In this document: positions 7,061 through 17,423 of the stretch, one piece after another
How positions within the stretch are numbered: position 1 is the first letter of the stretch
How the letters are laid out: each line of letters starts with the position of its first letter
Assembly: GCA_028281495.1 (NCBI GenBank)
Contig: JANQJU010000029.1
Location: 1 to 64,000, forward strand
Origin: SAR324 cluster bacterium
GTDB lineage: Bacteria > SAR324 > NAC60-12
Direction: 5' to 3'
Length of the DNA: 64,000 bases
Notes under the pieces: model-generated
What the model was told of the DNA's origin: nothing
Seen by the model: the letters and a program-made list of their open reading frames with translations, nothing else
Databases searched by the model: none
Position numbers and translations under genes: made by a program

Positions 7061-10000
7061 CTACACTTCTTTCGATGGAGGCAACACAAAGAAGAGGCCA
7101 AAAATCATGCAAGGTCGAAAATAACGCCCTGCCGTATATTTTAAGCCGGTTTCGTGCAAGGTACGAAATAGGGCTTGGGGATCAATGCCTTCAATCACGC
7201 GATTTCCTTCAGCTACGTGATCTGTCCCCAGCTCTTTCTCAAAAACTTGAACATCTGTAGTCAAGTGAGGAGAAATGCGAAAATCCTCTAATAAGAAACC
7301 TTGTTGTTGTAGGAAATTACGAAATTCAGACGCTTGTTGAGAATCCAAATTTCCCAGGCTTTCCAATTGTTCTATTTCTAGGCAGCAACTAGCGTTAAAC
7401 CCTTCGGGAGCACCAAAAGGTATCCGAGCCTCCCAATATAAATTCAAATAGAGCTTCTGAAGTAACTCACGGGCAGCTTGCTTCATGTCGGCGAGGATCA
7501 GCGCACAAACAATACTGTCTTGCACCCCAATCCATACATCTTGCGCTTGAAAGGCTTCGAGTGGAGAACCGGAAGCACTCACTGAATTGGCAGCTCCTAC
7601 GTTGGGACTATGTCGACGATAATTCTTTTCAAGAATGGTTTCCAATATCCGTTTCCGTTGCGGGGGAGTGGTGATGGGATCTAAGCCTAATACTTGCAAA
7701 TAGGTATCGGCAAGGAGCTGATCGGCAAAGATGTCATCGGAATCTAGAAACAACTTCTGACGAAATTTTTCTGTCCATGCCTCTGGATTGAGAAAATAGA
7801 GCCACAACTTCCGTAAGGTGCGTGAGGCCTTGCGGCTTTTTCCTTGAGGCAAGGTTTCATGAGGAAAGGCTTCTTGAAACTGCGAGGCATAGTGAGTGGT
7901 TTCTGCACTGATCCCGGATTCGTCTCCTGTCCCAGACAGAAAAGCGTTGAGGGATTTGATCCAACTTTCTGCTTTAGGAAATGAGTCGATCTTTTCGTAA
8001 ACCTGTTGTTGCAATGCCACCTCGTTTTCAGCAACCAAGTCATCTTGACTAATAGGAGTTGCGTAAAAGTGAAAATATCCTGCCTCTTCATCCCACAATG
8101 TGGCTAAGAATTCTTCTTGAGCGGCTCTTGCTTTTTGTTGGTATTCTTCCGCTTTTTCATGCTTTTCAAGAAGGGCTGCAATTTGTGAAGCTGCCTTGAG
8201 TCCTGCAATCCATAAGGAACCGCAATAGACGGATATCCCAAATGAAGAAAGGTTATCAAACGTATCGTCTGTTCCAGTGGTGAGGGGAAAGTTTTCTCCC
8301 GGAGCAATCATATGGGCAATATACTCCAGTGATTCCTCGACCGCCTCCCAGCATTCGGTTAAAATTTTAGGATTTTGAGTGAAATGATAATGACGCAATA
8401 CCATGAGAATGAATTTTGGCGCGAGATCCTTCCAGTGTTTAACATTGTGCCAATCGTAGGCGTCAGGTTGTGTATCAAAGGGAGAGCCTAAGTCGTGAAT
8501 GACCGCACCACGTATAGCGCGCGGTCCTTCTAGTTTGGCTGTCGGCAGTTCGGCATGAGGTTCGTAGGCATAGCTATAGTGTCGTCGTAAAGTTGGGTCT
8601 TCCGCCAAGATGGCTTGGGCAAAAGCCTTGATCACTTCGCCATCCAGCCGCGGAAAGCTGTGAAGCAAATAAAACGATCCATAAAAGTAAACATCCAACG
8701 AATTAAAAAAAGGATAATCAGCACACTCTCTCACTAAAAAACGGTCTTCTATATCCCACACGGTTGCGTCAGCCATGAAAGAGGCAGTGTTGAGTGCCAA
8801 GGTGATCAGTTCTCGCTGTTCTTGGATATTTTCTTGAGGAATCAACGGATCGAGAGAACCTTCTGGAATCAATTGTTGATATCCTTGGATAATTTGTTCT
8901 TGGATGTCTTCAAATTCATTCCATGCCAATCGAGTGATTTCTCGTCCCCTTTGCTCTGTATTTGTAAAGAAACGAGCATATTGTTTCTCACTTTGCCATC
9001 CGGGCAAGTCAATCTTCGGGAAGTCCAACACTAAGGCAAAAGAAATTTCTTGATGCCCTCCAGGAGGTAAGAGGCAACTGACGCATAAAGCACCGCTAAT
9101 CAGCTCGCGCCCCGTATAAATTTGATGATTGAAACGATTATTCAATCGACCCGTGTAAAGGGCTTCTTCAACATAGTTTGGCAAGTCTGAAGAATAACAA
9201 GATGACTTTGAGGAAGCCCAGGCATCTTGATCATTTTCCACACAACAACTCAGAACCATTTTTCCTTGAAAGTCCCCACAATAGTGACCGGTTTGATTCT
9301 CAAACACGATCCCACAAACCTGGCGTCCATCCTCCGTAGACTCTTGGAACGGTGTGTTTTTTAAATACCGAGCCGTTTTGACGAAAGTGAATGCGGCGTC
9401 TTGAGAACCAGGTCGCTTTTTGATCACCTGAGAATCCACAATGTTTTCCAACACCTGCAATAGCGTTATTTCGAGAGGGGTATCCGTCGGGTTTTCTAAA
9501 ATAAAAGTCGTATAGTTTAACGGAAGGCCACTCAATTTTTCATTTCCGGGAACCACCGGACTATACTGAATTTTAGTCAGCTGGCATTGTTGTTGCCCCG
9601 AATACTGAGTGGACCCAATCGGATAGAGAGCTTGAAACTCCATGTTGTCGACGGAATAGCAGGAGATTTGATGTTCTGTCTCGTGTTCCCAATTTCCAGT
9701 TAATGCATGGGCTGCGGAAACGGGTAAATAGAGATGCCCTTGATAGAAGTCTAATAGCAGCCATTGTAGAAACAGAGGTGAATTCATATTTTCACGCCCT
9801 ATTTGTTCTTGAACCCGCAGAGAAAATTCCACGTCCCAGCGTTTGAACCGCTCTGCATTCCACTGATAAATTCCTGGATCGGTCTGTAATTGATGAATGC
9901 GTTGGAGACACATATCTTCAGTATCTCCCGCGGCAAACAGCAAATCACCGTTGCCGTCAACCAGTGGATACATTTGATTGAACGATTGAAATTTTGTGAA

Positions 10001-10300
10001 ATTCCGAATTTGAAGTAATTCGTCTGGATCATGCTTCCGTTCTGACATGAAAAACTGATTGAACGACAAGGAGCCGCTTTCAATATGATATCCAGGAATC
10101 ATACTCAGGATGGGGGTGGTACCGGCAGCAGTCACCGTATAGGCATTGCCGATGCCACCGAGAGCCATGCCTGTGGTGCTGGGGTTCGTCGGCAAAGGAA
10201 TATACCAAGGCTGCTGGAACTCCGTTGCGAGTCCTGGGGTCATCAGTTCTCGAACCTTGCCTCGAAAAGTGGAATGCGCGATAGCTTGTTGTAGTTTCAT
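7061..10300 (-). CDS. GH116-like glycoside hydrolase (GBA2/DUF608 family)
   Basis: A large 1,079-residue cytoplasmic protein with no signal peptide. The N-terminal beta domain has the GBA2-type opening MALGGIGNAYTVT (about 44-56). The C-terminal (alpha/alpha)6 domain contains TGTDDTFDNLSSFGISVYC followed by GSLWIAGLKAA, matching the acid/base Asp region of GH116 beta-glucosidases. The nucleophile region reads NSLDVYFYGSF, so the usual Glu is not obvious and needs alignment. The start is set by a near-perfect Shine-Dalgarno AGGAGGTGATCC. It follows the GH94 gene by 21 nt, so the two are cotranscribed and probably split cellodextrin-type or beta-glucosidic oligosaccharides. Exact specificity is unknown. 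Confidence 0.75.
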   Translation of the reverse strand: MKLQQAIAHSTFRGKVRELMTPGLATEFQQPWYIPLPTNPSTTGMALGGIGNAYTVTAAGTTPILSMIPGYHIESGSLSFNQFFMSERKHDPDELLQIRNFTKFQSFNQMYPLVDGNGDLLFAAGDTEDMCLQRIHQLQTDPGIYQWNAERFKRWDVEFSLRVQEQIGRENMNSPLFLQWLLLDFYQGHLYLPVSAAHALTGNWEHETEHQISCYSVDNMEFQALYPIGSTQYSGQQQCQLTKIQYSPVVPGNEKLSGLPLNYTTFILENPTDTPLEITLLQVLENIVDSQVIKKRPGSQDAAFTFVKTARYLKNTPFQESTEDGRQVCGIVFENQTGHYCGDFQGKMVLSCCVENDQDAWASSKSSCYSSDLPNYVEEALYTGRLNNRFNHQIYTGRELISGALCVSCLLPPGGHQEISFALVLDFPKIDLPGWQSEKQYARFFTNTEQRGREITRLAWNEFEDIQEQIIQGYQQLIPEGSLDPLIPQENIQEQRELITLALNTASFMADATVWDIEDRFLVRECADYPFFNSLDVYFYGSFYLLHSFPRLDGEVIKAFAQAILAEDPTLRRHYSYAYEPHAELPTAKLEGPRAIRGAVIHDLGSPFDTQPDAYDWHNVKHWKDLAPKFILMVLRHYHFTQNPKILTECWEAVEESLEYIAHMIAPGENFPLTTGTDDTFDNLSSFGISVYCGSLWIAGLKAASQIAALLEKHEKAEEYQQKARAAQEEFLATLWDEEAGYFHFYATPISQDDLVAENEVALQQQVYEKIDSFPKAESWIKSLNAFLSGTGDESGISAETTHYASQFQEAFPHETLPQGKSRKASRTLRKLWLYFLNPEAWTEKFRQKLFLDSDDIFADQLLADTYLQVLGLDPITTPPQRKRILETILEKNYRRHSPNVGAANSVSASGSPLEAFQAQDVWIGVQDSIVCALILADMKQAARELLQKLYLNLYWEARIPFGAPEGFNASCCLEIEQLESLGNLDSQQASEFRNFLQQQGFLLEDFRISPHLTTDVQVFEKELGTDHVAEGNRVIEGIDPQALFRTLHETGLKYTAGRYFRPCMIFGLFFVLPPSKEV

Positions 10301-10321
10301 GGATCACCTCCTTTTGCCTTG

Positions 10322-12721
10322 TTATTGTTTTCCCATCGTCACTTCTACATCGTGCTCTCCAGCAGAAAAAACCGGAATGGTCTGTCCTGCGTTAGGCTCT
10401 CCATTCACCGTCATGGATTTGACACCTTTCGAAATCCCATCGGGGTTTTTGACGGTAATCCGATACAACGCACCTCGAAATTTTCGTTGGATTTTAAACT
10501 CTTCCCAAGATGAGGGAACACAAGGATCAATGGTCAATCCGTCAAATTCGGCTCTCACGCCCAAAAGATATTGGGTTCCTGCAATGTAAGTCCACGAGGA
10601 CGTTCCGGACAACCAAGCGTTTCTGGCGAGACCAAATTGAGGGTGTTCATCGCCTAGAATGTTTTGCGGATAGCAGTAAGGTTCTGACTGAAATGTGTCG
10701 AGTTTGTCATTTTTGGAGGCAGGATTGATTTGTTGATAATATTGAAAAGCGCGTTCTCCATTGCCCATCATCGTTTCCGCAATCATGACCCAAGGATTGG
10801 AATGTAAAAAAATTCCTCCATTTTCTTTTGCTCCTGGAGGATAGGATGTAATGCCCCCTACTTTCGGGTCGTATTCGTCATAACCGGGGGTGGATAATTT
10901 GATTCCATTTTGGGTATTGAGCATTTCATAAACTGAATTCAGGGCTTGTTTGGCTCTCTCTTCAGAGGCAAATCCTGAAATAACGGGCCAGGATTGACCA
11001 TTGGTGAAGATCTTTCCTTTTTCGTTTAACTGACTGCCCAATGGTGCACTGTCGTGGTTGAAGTAACGAACGTACCATTGGCCATCCCAGGCTACTTCAT
11101 TGATCCGTTGTTGCATCGTTTGATAATAAGTCTCTAATTTTTGGCGATAGGGTTCGTTGCGAGTGACTTTGCAAATGTCGATGGTTTCTAAGAGGGCTTT
11201 TCCAAACAGGTTGGCCACCATCAAAGATTCGGCCCCCTTCGGCAAGTTCACCGTATCATTCCAATCGGCAAAACCGAGCAAAGGCACACCATGTTGCCCA
11301 CAGTGGTTCCATGTGAATTCGATGGCACGGACAACATGCTCCCAAACGGTTCCAGGTTCTTCCTGTTGATAAAAAGGAATCTCTTTTTCAAGGAAGGCTA
11401 AATTTCCGGTCTCTTTCAGATATTGCGCAACAGTTAACACAATCCACAGATGGTCATCGCCGTAATAATAAGGCCCGTCTTCACTTTCTCTAGAATCTCC
11501 TGCATTCGCTTCCATGGTCGAAGGGAAAAATTGATGCATCGCCGACCCATCTGGATTTTGTACAGAAAGCAACCGTTCAATAAATTCCCTCGCTTCTTCT
11601 GGCATGTGAGAAACAACCCCTAATAAATCTTGGGAAGAATCACGAAAACCAATTCCTCTGGCACCATAACCTAACTGATAGAGCGAGAGGTAACGCGACC
11701 AGTTTTTGGTTGTGTGACACTGCCGTGGGTTGTGAATATTGATCATGGAATTCATGTTCGCATCGGGAGTCTCCACTTGGAGTACTTGCAGATACTCTTC
11801 CCAAAAAACCTTTAATTCTTGGAAGGCCTGATCCACAGCGTCATGGTTTCTATATTTTTCAATGGCAGGGCGCGCCACTTCCAAGGATTCTTCCTGCCCC
11901 AGGTGTGTCACGGCGCGTTGTGTTTCCTGAGGTGCCAGTGGGCCTAAGTGGAGCATCAATGCACCGATGTTATCGCCACGGTAACATTCGCTATTGCTTA
12001 ATTCCGTATTTTCCAAAGACAGTGGGTACTGCCAAGACCCGTATTCGTTGTTACCTAAAAAGCAATAACGATCTGCATCCCAAGAAGACGCAGGAACACT
12101 GGAGGTGAAATAGTTCACCGCAACATTCTTCTTCGGAAAGGCGCGTTGTTCCAAAATGACATGGCCGGAGTCTTCTCGGTGAGCGAAGCTTTGCATGGTT
12201 TGGGGAACCCAATCCGCATTGGTGAGCTGTTTTAAAGCATCAAAGTGGGTGTATTCAACAACAGGAATGAGATCGACAGTTTGTGGCTGGTCACTGAGGT
12301 TCGTGATTTGGATGTCTTGTAAAAGAGTGTTGGAACCAACGGGAACAAAGATGGTGATGCGAGCCTGAATACCAAAAGCTTCCGTGACCCAAGTCGAATA
12401 GGACAACCCAACTCGACACTGAAATGAGTCTAACTTTTTCAAGGTGGGTGTAAAAAATGGAGAAAAAACGTGAACGTTGTTTTGAGAATCCTTGACCCGA
12501 ATATATAAGGTGTTCCCTTTGAAATCGGATGCAGGCAATTGAGCAATGTATTTGGTTATTCGATTCAATGCGGGGTCGCCCTTACACAATAAGCACCCTC
12601 CCGTATTGTCAACAATTCCACCGAAATTCAAAGTCCCCACATAATTGATCCATTTGATCGGCGTAAACGGTGTCGTAATCACATATTCTTTTTGGGTGTC
12701 ATCGAAATAACCATATTTCAT
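10322..12721 (-). CDS. GH94 disaccharide phosphorylase (cellobiose phosphorylase-like)
   Basis: The 799-residue protein starts at MKYGYFDD, chosen over an upstream Met because AAGGAGA lies 6 nt before it and because family members begin with the same sequence. It continues with EYVITTPFTPIKWINYVG and a jelly-roll N-domain. The catalytic domain contains the general-acid region GFADWNDTVNLPKGAES. GH94 enzymes phosphorolyse cellobiose, laminaribiose or chitobiose to alpha-sugar-1-phosphate plus a sugar, saving ATP. Length fits cellobiose/chitobiose phosphorylases. It is the first gene of the operon with the GH116-like enzyme and has a LacI-type operator about 165 bp upstream. Substrate among GH94 sugars is not settled. 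Confidence 0.87.
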   Translation of the reverse strand: MKYGYFDDTQKEYVITTPFTPIKWINYVGTLNFGGIVDNTGGCLLCKGDPALNRITKYIAQLPASDFKGNTLYIRVKDSQNNVHVFSPFFTPTLKKLDSFQCRVGLSYSTWVTEAFGIQARITIFVPVGSNTLLQDIQITNLSDQPQTVDLIPVVEYTHFDALKQLTNADWVPQTMQSFAHREDSGHVILEQRAFPKKNVAVNYFTSSVPASSWDADRYCFLGNNEYGSWQYPLSLENTELSNSECYRGDNIGALMLHLGPLAPQETQRAVTHLGQEESLEVARPAIEKYRNHDAVDQAFQELKVFWEEYLQVLQVETPDANMNSMINIHNPRQCHTTKNWSRYLSLYQLGYGARGIGFRDSSQDLLGVVSHMPEEAREFIERLLSVQNPDGSAMHQFFPSTMEANAGDSRESEDGPYYYGDDHLWIVLTVAQYLKETGNLAFLEKEIPFYQQEEPGTVWEHVVRAIEFTWNHCGQHGVPLLGFADWNDTVNLPKGAESLMVANLFGKALLETIDICKVTRNEPYRQKLETYYQTMQQRINEVAWDGQWYVRYFNHDSAPLGSQLNEKGKIFTNGQSWPVISGFASEERAKQALNSVYEMLNTQNGIKLSTPGYDEYDPKVGGITSYPPGAKENGGIFLHSNPWVMIAETMMGNGERAFQYYQQINPASKNDKLDTFQSEPYCYPQNILGDEHPQFGLARNAWLSGTSSWTYIAGTQYLLGVRAEFDGLTIDPCVPSSWEEFKIQRKFRGALYRITVKNPDGISKGVKSMTVNGEPNAGQTIPVFSAGEHDVEVTMGKQ

Positions 12722-12818
12722 ATTGCTCTCCTTATTGATCGCTGGGTTAGAAAACGAGTTGTCATTCCTAGAAAAAAAGTTGTTAGGAGAAGTGACTAGA
12801 CCATCGTTAAATGATCTA

Positions 12819-12832
12819 TGAAAACGATTCCT
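12819..12832. promoter_or_regulatory. imperfect second LacI-type operator
   Basis: TGAAAACGATTCCT resembles the TGAAACCGGTTTCA palindrome with several mismatches and lies between it and the GH94 start. It is a weak candidate. Confidence 0.25.
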
Positions 12833-12885
12833 TAAGATATTCACTCTGTTACTGTTTTACATGCCTCAGAGGAGATATTTAAATT

Positions 12886-12899
12886 TGAAACCGGTTTCA
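12886..12899. promoter_or_regulatory. LacI-family operator upstream of the GH94-GH116 operon
   Basis: TGAAACCGGTTTCA is a perfect 14-bp palindrome with the central CG of LacI/GalR-family operators. It lies upstream of the GH94 start (12721) and of the divergent kinase. No LacI-family gene is in the window, so the regulator must be encoded elsewhere. Confidence 0.65.
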
Positions 12900-13095
12900 T
12901 GAGACGATTTTATAAGGTTATTGTCAAACTGAAAAGCACTTTTTTGTTAAGGGAAGATTTTCTCGTACCGATGTGATCGCATGCTTGGACGGGTGTTGGC
13001 GTTTTCCATATCACGCCTATAGCTTACTCGATGTATAGAATTTGCATTTCCTTCCTGTCGCAGCATCCTCGCATTCACGGTGGATGATTGGATGA

Positions 13096-16000
13096 ATGAA
13101 GCACGATAATCAGAGCCATCCTAAATCAGACCAAAATATGAGACACAATCGTTTCACTCTTTTTCTCATCAGCTTTTTGTTGATCAGCATTTTTGTCTTC
13201 CTAATTCCACATTCTCTATTGAGCGCCTCTCCAGATGCCGACCAGCCGCTACCCCAACCCGCACCAGTGACCTTAGAAGCAAAGAAAACACTGTATTCGC
13301 TTGGGACCCATCTAGAATATTTGGAGGATCCAACCGGAGCACTAAATATTGAAGACGTCAGCTCTCCTGAACTGGAAGCTCAGTTCAGCCCAAGCCAACA
13401 GGAAGTGCTCGATTTTGGAGTCACATCTTCAGCTTATTGGGTGAGGTTTGAATTACAGACTACCGGTAAAGATCAAAAAACATGGGTGGTTGATACAGGG
13501 AGGAATGATTGGCGCACCGTCCAGCTATATTTCCCAGTAGAGTCAAAATCTTGGGCCATTGAAAAAACAGGAAAGGGGCATAAATTCGATCAGCCGGACT
13601 ATGACGATTACTATGTGACTTTGCGATTACCCACACCGTTGCAACCAACTCAAACGATTTACCTTAGGTTCGACTCAGATCACGAGATGGCGTTGGATTT
13701 GCGTCTTTGGCCGATTGAAAATCCTCAATTGGATATGGATTGGAATCTCTATCTCAGTGGGATTTTTCATGGCATTTTAGTGATCATGGTGATTTACAAT
13801 TTGTTCCTGTTTGTCTCAATCCGTGAAAAAAGCTACCTATATTATGCACTCTACGTATCAGCATTAACCTCCTACATCATGTTAATAGATGGAGTTGGAA
13901 TCCATCTATTATGGCGTCACTCCATTTGGACCTTAGAACACCAAGATGCTTTTTCAATTGGTGTCTTTCATTTTTCTTTTGCCTTGTTTGTAAAAGCTTT
14001 TTTACAAACTCCCAAATATGCCCCCCGAGTCGATAAAGTCTTATCCTTCTTAGTCGTTGTTAACATTGGCGTGACTATTTTACTTTTATTCGCCCCCTAT
14101 GATTCTAAATTGCCTGGGTTCATTCTACCGCCACTGGCGCTTGCTGGAGTGCCCGTTTTCATTACGGCTGCGGTGATCGGAATTAAAAAAGGGTACTCTC
14201 CTGCAAAGTTTTTTCTTATCGCTGGCTCCACTTTTTATGCAGGAGGCATCCTGTTTGGTTTGCAGCTCCTCAAAGTCATTCCAGGTACGATAGAGACTGG
14301 CTTTCTTTATATGAAGCTAGGCGTCCTCATTGAGGCTGTCTTATATTCTTTCGCGCTGGCGGATCGATTGAAGTATGAGAAGCGACTGAAGGCGGAGGCA
14401 CAGAAGCAAGCTTTGGAAAACTTACAAAAAGCGGATCAGATCAAAGATGAATTTCTCGCAAACACGTCCCATGAACTCAGGACTCCCTTGAATGGGATCA
14501 TCGGCTTGGCCGAAACCACGATCCATGACTTAGAACATGGATCTGTACAGAAGATGTATTCCAATTTGTTATTGATCATTGCCAGTGGTCGCCGATTGTC
14601 GTTGTTGGTCAATGATATCCTCGACTTTTCAAAGCTGAAGCATAAAGAAATCCATTTAAATCGACGCCCCATTTCTCTCCATCGTGTGGTGGAATCAGTA
14701 TTGATTTTGAATCAAACATCCATCAGTCAAAAACCGATACAGTTAGTCAACCATGTCGACAAACTGAAAACCCCTCTTGTGTTGGCCGATGAAGCACGCT
14801 TAGAGCAGATTCTGTATAACCTGGTGAGTAATGCAATTAAATTCACTCATGAAGGCGCTGTCACCATCTCGGCTCAACAACTGGAACAGCATATTGTTAT
14901 CTCGGTTGCAGATACTGGAATCGGGATTCCAAAGGCAAAGCAAGCCCATATTTTTAATGCTTTTGAGCAAATCGATGGAACGGAAACTAGGCAGTATGAA
15001 GGCACGGGGTTGGGGCTGACTATCGTGAAACAGCTGGTAGAACTCCATCAGAGCGAATTGATAGTGGAAAGTGAAGAGCATCATGGAAGTGTGTTTTCTT
15101 TTAGCTTACCTGTAGCATCCGATACGGAGATTGATTTAGACCTGGATCCACTCCTTCAAAAGATACCTGAAATCTCTCAGATCAGCCTTTCGCGATCAAC
15201 ACCACATTTTGAACCAGAAAGCTTCAAAATTGAGCTTCAGTCTACGGAAGATTCTGAGGCGCAGGCCCTCCCAAGTACTTTTGTTTCCAAAGGATTTTTA
15301 GACATCCTTGTTGTGGATGATGATCCGCTGAATATTGAAGTGATTTGCCAACATTTGAATTCAAGACATTATACGTTGCAAGTGGCTCGCAATGGTTCGG
15401 AGGCACTCCATTTGGTGGAGCAGAAAAAACCAGATTTGATCTTGCTGGATGTCATGATGCCAGAAGTATCGGGGTTTGAGGTGTGCAAGTTCTTGAGAAA
15501 ACAACACCATCAAAACCACCTGCCCATTATCTTTTTAACGGCAAAAAACCGAGAAGCCGATGTGCTTCGAGGGTTGGAAATAGGAGGAAACGATTATTTG
15601 ACCAAGCCTTTTTTTCGATCTGAATTGATCCAACGGGTCGAAACTCAGCTAGAAATCACGCTCTATCAAAAACAATCGGATACGTTAAAAACCTTTGCCA
15701 ATAACATCAGTCAATACGTGAGCCATGAAGAGATGGTGCAAGCGGCGTTTGAACAAATCACACATTGGAGTTTGGTCGATGAAGCCGGTTTATTCCAAGG
15801 AAACCAACGGCTCCTGCACAAGAAATTGGGAAATGCGGAAAGTGAAGAAATTCTCAAAGCCCCGACACAAGTCCTACTCAACAAAGTAAATTTCGACCTT
15901 CAGACCCCTCAGATGATGGTTGTGAATTCTGTGGGTCACAACCATCCTGTCGGTGAATTTTACCATCCAGGGCATTTTTTATTTATCAGCCCTCAGCACT

Positions 16001-16476
16001 TGCCCGATCATTTGTTGGTCTTTTATCGCAACTTGGAACGAAAGCCATTTGATGACTCCAAAGCCGTCTCTTATGTGCAAAGCATGATCAGTCAGATCCA
16101 AATCACTCAAAACAATCTCGAATCTCTCTTTGAAGACGATAAATTGGTTTCCGTGATTGGCCAAATTCAACCACGCTTGTCCGAAATCACCCATGTCAAA
16201 TCCACGTCTCCCACCTTAGAACTCCATTTCGATTCGGACAAACGACCTGAATATATTGATGGGTGTTCGCTTGAAAAATTGAGTCTCTATTTTAAAGAGA
16301 CCCTGCTCATACGAAACCATAAGTCCTATCTCGTGAATCCTGCAAAAGTGGTCTCGCTTCAAAAAGCGTCAAAATCCCGACTTCTCAAGATGGAGCTTTC
16401 ATCGGGTGAAATCATCCCCGTGGGGCGCACCTATATGGAGAAAATTCGTCAGGGTTTTGCTGAGTTTTTGCAGTAA
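13096..16476 (+). CDS. 7TMR-DISM hybrid histidine kinase with receiver and LytTR output
   Basis: A 1,126-residue membrane sensor. After a signal peptide (hydrophobic 20-40) comes a periplasmic 7TMR-DISM carbohydrate-binding-like domain (about 50-200), then seven transmembrane helices (about 215-425). A HisKA with SHELRTPLNGIIGLAE follows (His459), then HATPase with LVSNAIKF, DTGIGIP and GTGLGL (about 570-680), and a receiver with LVVDDDP and Asp785 in LLDVMMPEV. The C-end (about 1030-1120) is a LytTR DNA-binding domain with RNHKSYLVNPAKV and IPVGRTYMEKIR. Phosphorelay and DNA binding are thus in one membrane protein, as in one-piece hybrid two-component systems. Its divergent position suggests it may sense sugars for the glycoside operon, but this is inference. 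Confidence 0.88.
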   Translation: MKHDNQSHPKSDQNMRHNRFTLFLISFLLISIFVFLIPHSLLSASPDADQPLPQPAPVTLEAKKTLYSLGTHLEYLEDPTGALNIEDVSSPELEAQFSPSQQEVLDFGVTSSAYWVRFELQTTGKDQKTWVVDTGRNDWRTVQLYFPVESKSWAIEKTGKGHKFDQPDYDDYYVTLRLPTPLQPTQTIYLRFDSDHEMALDLRLWPIENPQLDMDWNLYLSGIFHGILVIMVIYNLFLFVSIREKSYLYYALYVSALTSYIMLIDGVGIHLLWRHSIWTLEHQDAFSIGVFHFSFALFVKAFLQTPKYAPRVDKVLSFLVVVNIGVTILLLFAPYDSKLPGFILPPLALAGVPVFITAAVIGIKKGYSPAKFFLIAGSTFYAGGILFGLQLLKVIPGTIETGFLYMKLGVLIEAVLYSFALADRLKYEKRLKAEAQKQALENLQKADQIKDEFLANTSHELRTPLNGIIGLAETTIHDLEHGSVQKMYSNLLLIIASGRRLSLLVNDILDFSKLKHKEIHLNRRPISLHRVVESVLILNQTSISQKPIQLVNHVDKLKTPLVLADEARLEQILYNLVSNAIKFTHEGAVTISAQQLEQHIVISVADTGIGIPKAKQAHIFNAFEQIDGTETRQYEGTGLGLTIVKQLVELHQSELIVESEEHHGSVFSFSLPVASDTEIDLDLDPLLQKIPEISQISLSRSTPHFEPESFKIELQSTEDSEAQALPSTFVSKGFLDILVVDDDPLNIEVICQHLNSRHYTLQVARNGSEALHLVEQKKPDLILLDVMMPEVSGFEVCKFLRKQHHQNHLPIIFLTAKNREADVLRGLEIGGNDYLTKPFFRSELIQRVETQLEITLYQKQSDTLKTFANNISQYVSHEEMVQAAFEQITHWSLVDEAGLFQGNQRLLHKKLGNAESEEILKAPTQVLLNKVNFDLQTPQMMVVNSVGHNHPVGEFYHPGHFLFISPQHLPDHLLVFYRNLERKPFDDSKAVSYVQSMISQIQITQNNLESLFEDDKLVSVIGQIQPRLSEITHVKSTSPTLELHFDSDKRPEYIDGCSLEKLSLYFKETLLIRNHKSYLVNPAKVVSLQKASKSRLLKMELSSGEIIPVGRTYMEKIRQGFAEFLQ

Positions 16477-16690
16477 ATGTCCCCCCTTCATTGCAGTCCT
16501 TTCGCTAATCTAGCTTTTTTTATTCCTATCCGAATTCTGTCTTACCCACTGATTTTAAAATAAAAATTCAAAAAAATGCTTCCGCTTTTCCGGGACAAAA
16601 TTCCCCCTTTCAGGTTTCTACCAAGGCTTTCGCCGCTGATTCAATTTACTGTTTTTACATGCCCTCGTTCCTTTCCTTGATTACAGGGGA

Positions 16691-17410
16691 TTGGAACTTT
16701 TAACGGAACATTTTGAAGGAAATCATGCAGTTCCTTTACGCAGCGAGACAAGCAATATGGCGCATATGACTCTACGAATTGTTCTAATTACTTTCCTCAT
16801 GGGTATGGTGGTGATTGGGTATACGAGCTTCCCTGAAACGGAGTGGATCAAAGCTTGGTTCGGTGAAATGCAAACTCAGTGGAGTAGTAGCAACTTCTTC
16901 ATCTTAGGAGGGGTGATTTATATTATTTTACTCAGCTTACCTTTTATTCCTGGGGTTGAATTGGGGCTGCTTCTCATGTGCTTGATTGGAAAAGAAGGCA
17001 TTTTCTTCGTCTACCTATGCACAATCATTGGATTACACGTCTCCTTTGCGATGGGGCGATTTCTGCCAGAAGCATGGATCAGCTCGTGGGTGAAATCTCT
17101 CGGAGTTGCCTCATCCTGTTCTACAAATCTCAACTGGATGAAATCCATGTTGAATCATTCTCCTCTAGGCAATCGTTTCAATCATAAACTGGGAAAGCAT
17201 CTCACCAAATACCGATACTTCGCGTTGGCTCTCTTATTTAATTTGCCAGGAAATTTCATCTTCGGAGGAGGGGGAGGTATTGCGTTAATCAGCGGAATGA
17301 ATCGGCGATTTGTCTCCTGGAAAGGTTTTTTCTGCACCGTTTCCATTGCAACGGCTCCGGTTCCGGCTTTGGCTTATATAGGACTGATTCAAATTGAGAA
17401 CTTTCTTTAG
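16691..17410 (+). CDS. membrane protein, VTT/DedA-like
   Basis: A 239-residue polytopic membrane protein with about five hydrophobic stretches. A SLPFIPGVELGLLL segment and a later LLFNLPGNFIFGGGGGIAL region resemble the re-entrant loops of VTT/DedA/SNARE-associated membrane proteins, which act in lipid scrambling or transport. The frame opens with TTG at 16691 close behind AGGGGA; the ATG at 16757 is an alternative start. Its 3' end overlaps the remnant methyltransferase frame, so DNA was probably lost just behind it. Family assignment is tentative. Confidence 0.5.
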   Translation: MELLTEHFEGNHAVPLRSETSNMAHMTLRIVLITFLMGMVVIGYTSFPETEWIKAWFGEMQTQWSSSNFFILGGVIYIILLSLPFIPGVELGLLLMCLIGKEGIFFVYLCTIIGLHVSFAMGRFLPEAWISSWVKSLGVASSCSTNLNWMKSMLNHSPLGNRFNHKLGKHLTKYRYFALALLFNLPGNFIFGGGGGIALISGMNRRFVSWKGFFCTVSIATAPVPALAYIGLIQIENFL

Positions 17411-17423
17411 GTCGAAACATGAA

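Larger units (their letters stand above)
12722..13095. other. divergent promoter region
   Basis: The 374-bp gap separates the minus-strand glycoside operon from the plus-strand hybrid kinase. It contains the LacI-type operator at 12886-12899 and a weaker similar site at 12819-12832. No other feature is seen. Confidence 0.6.
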
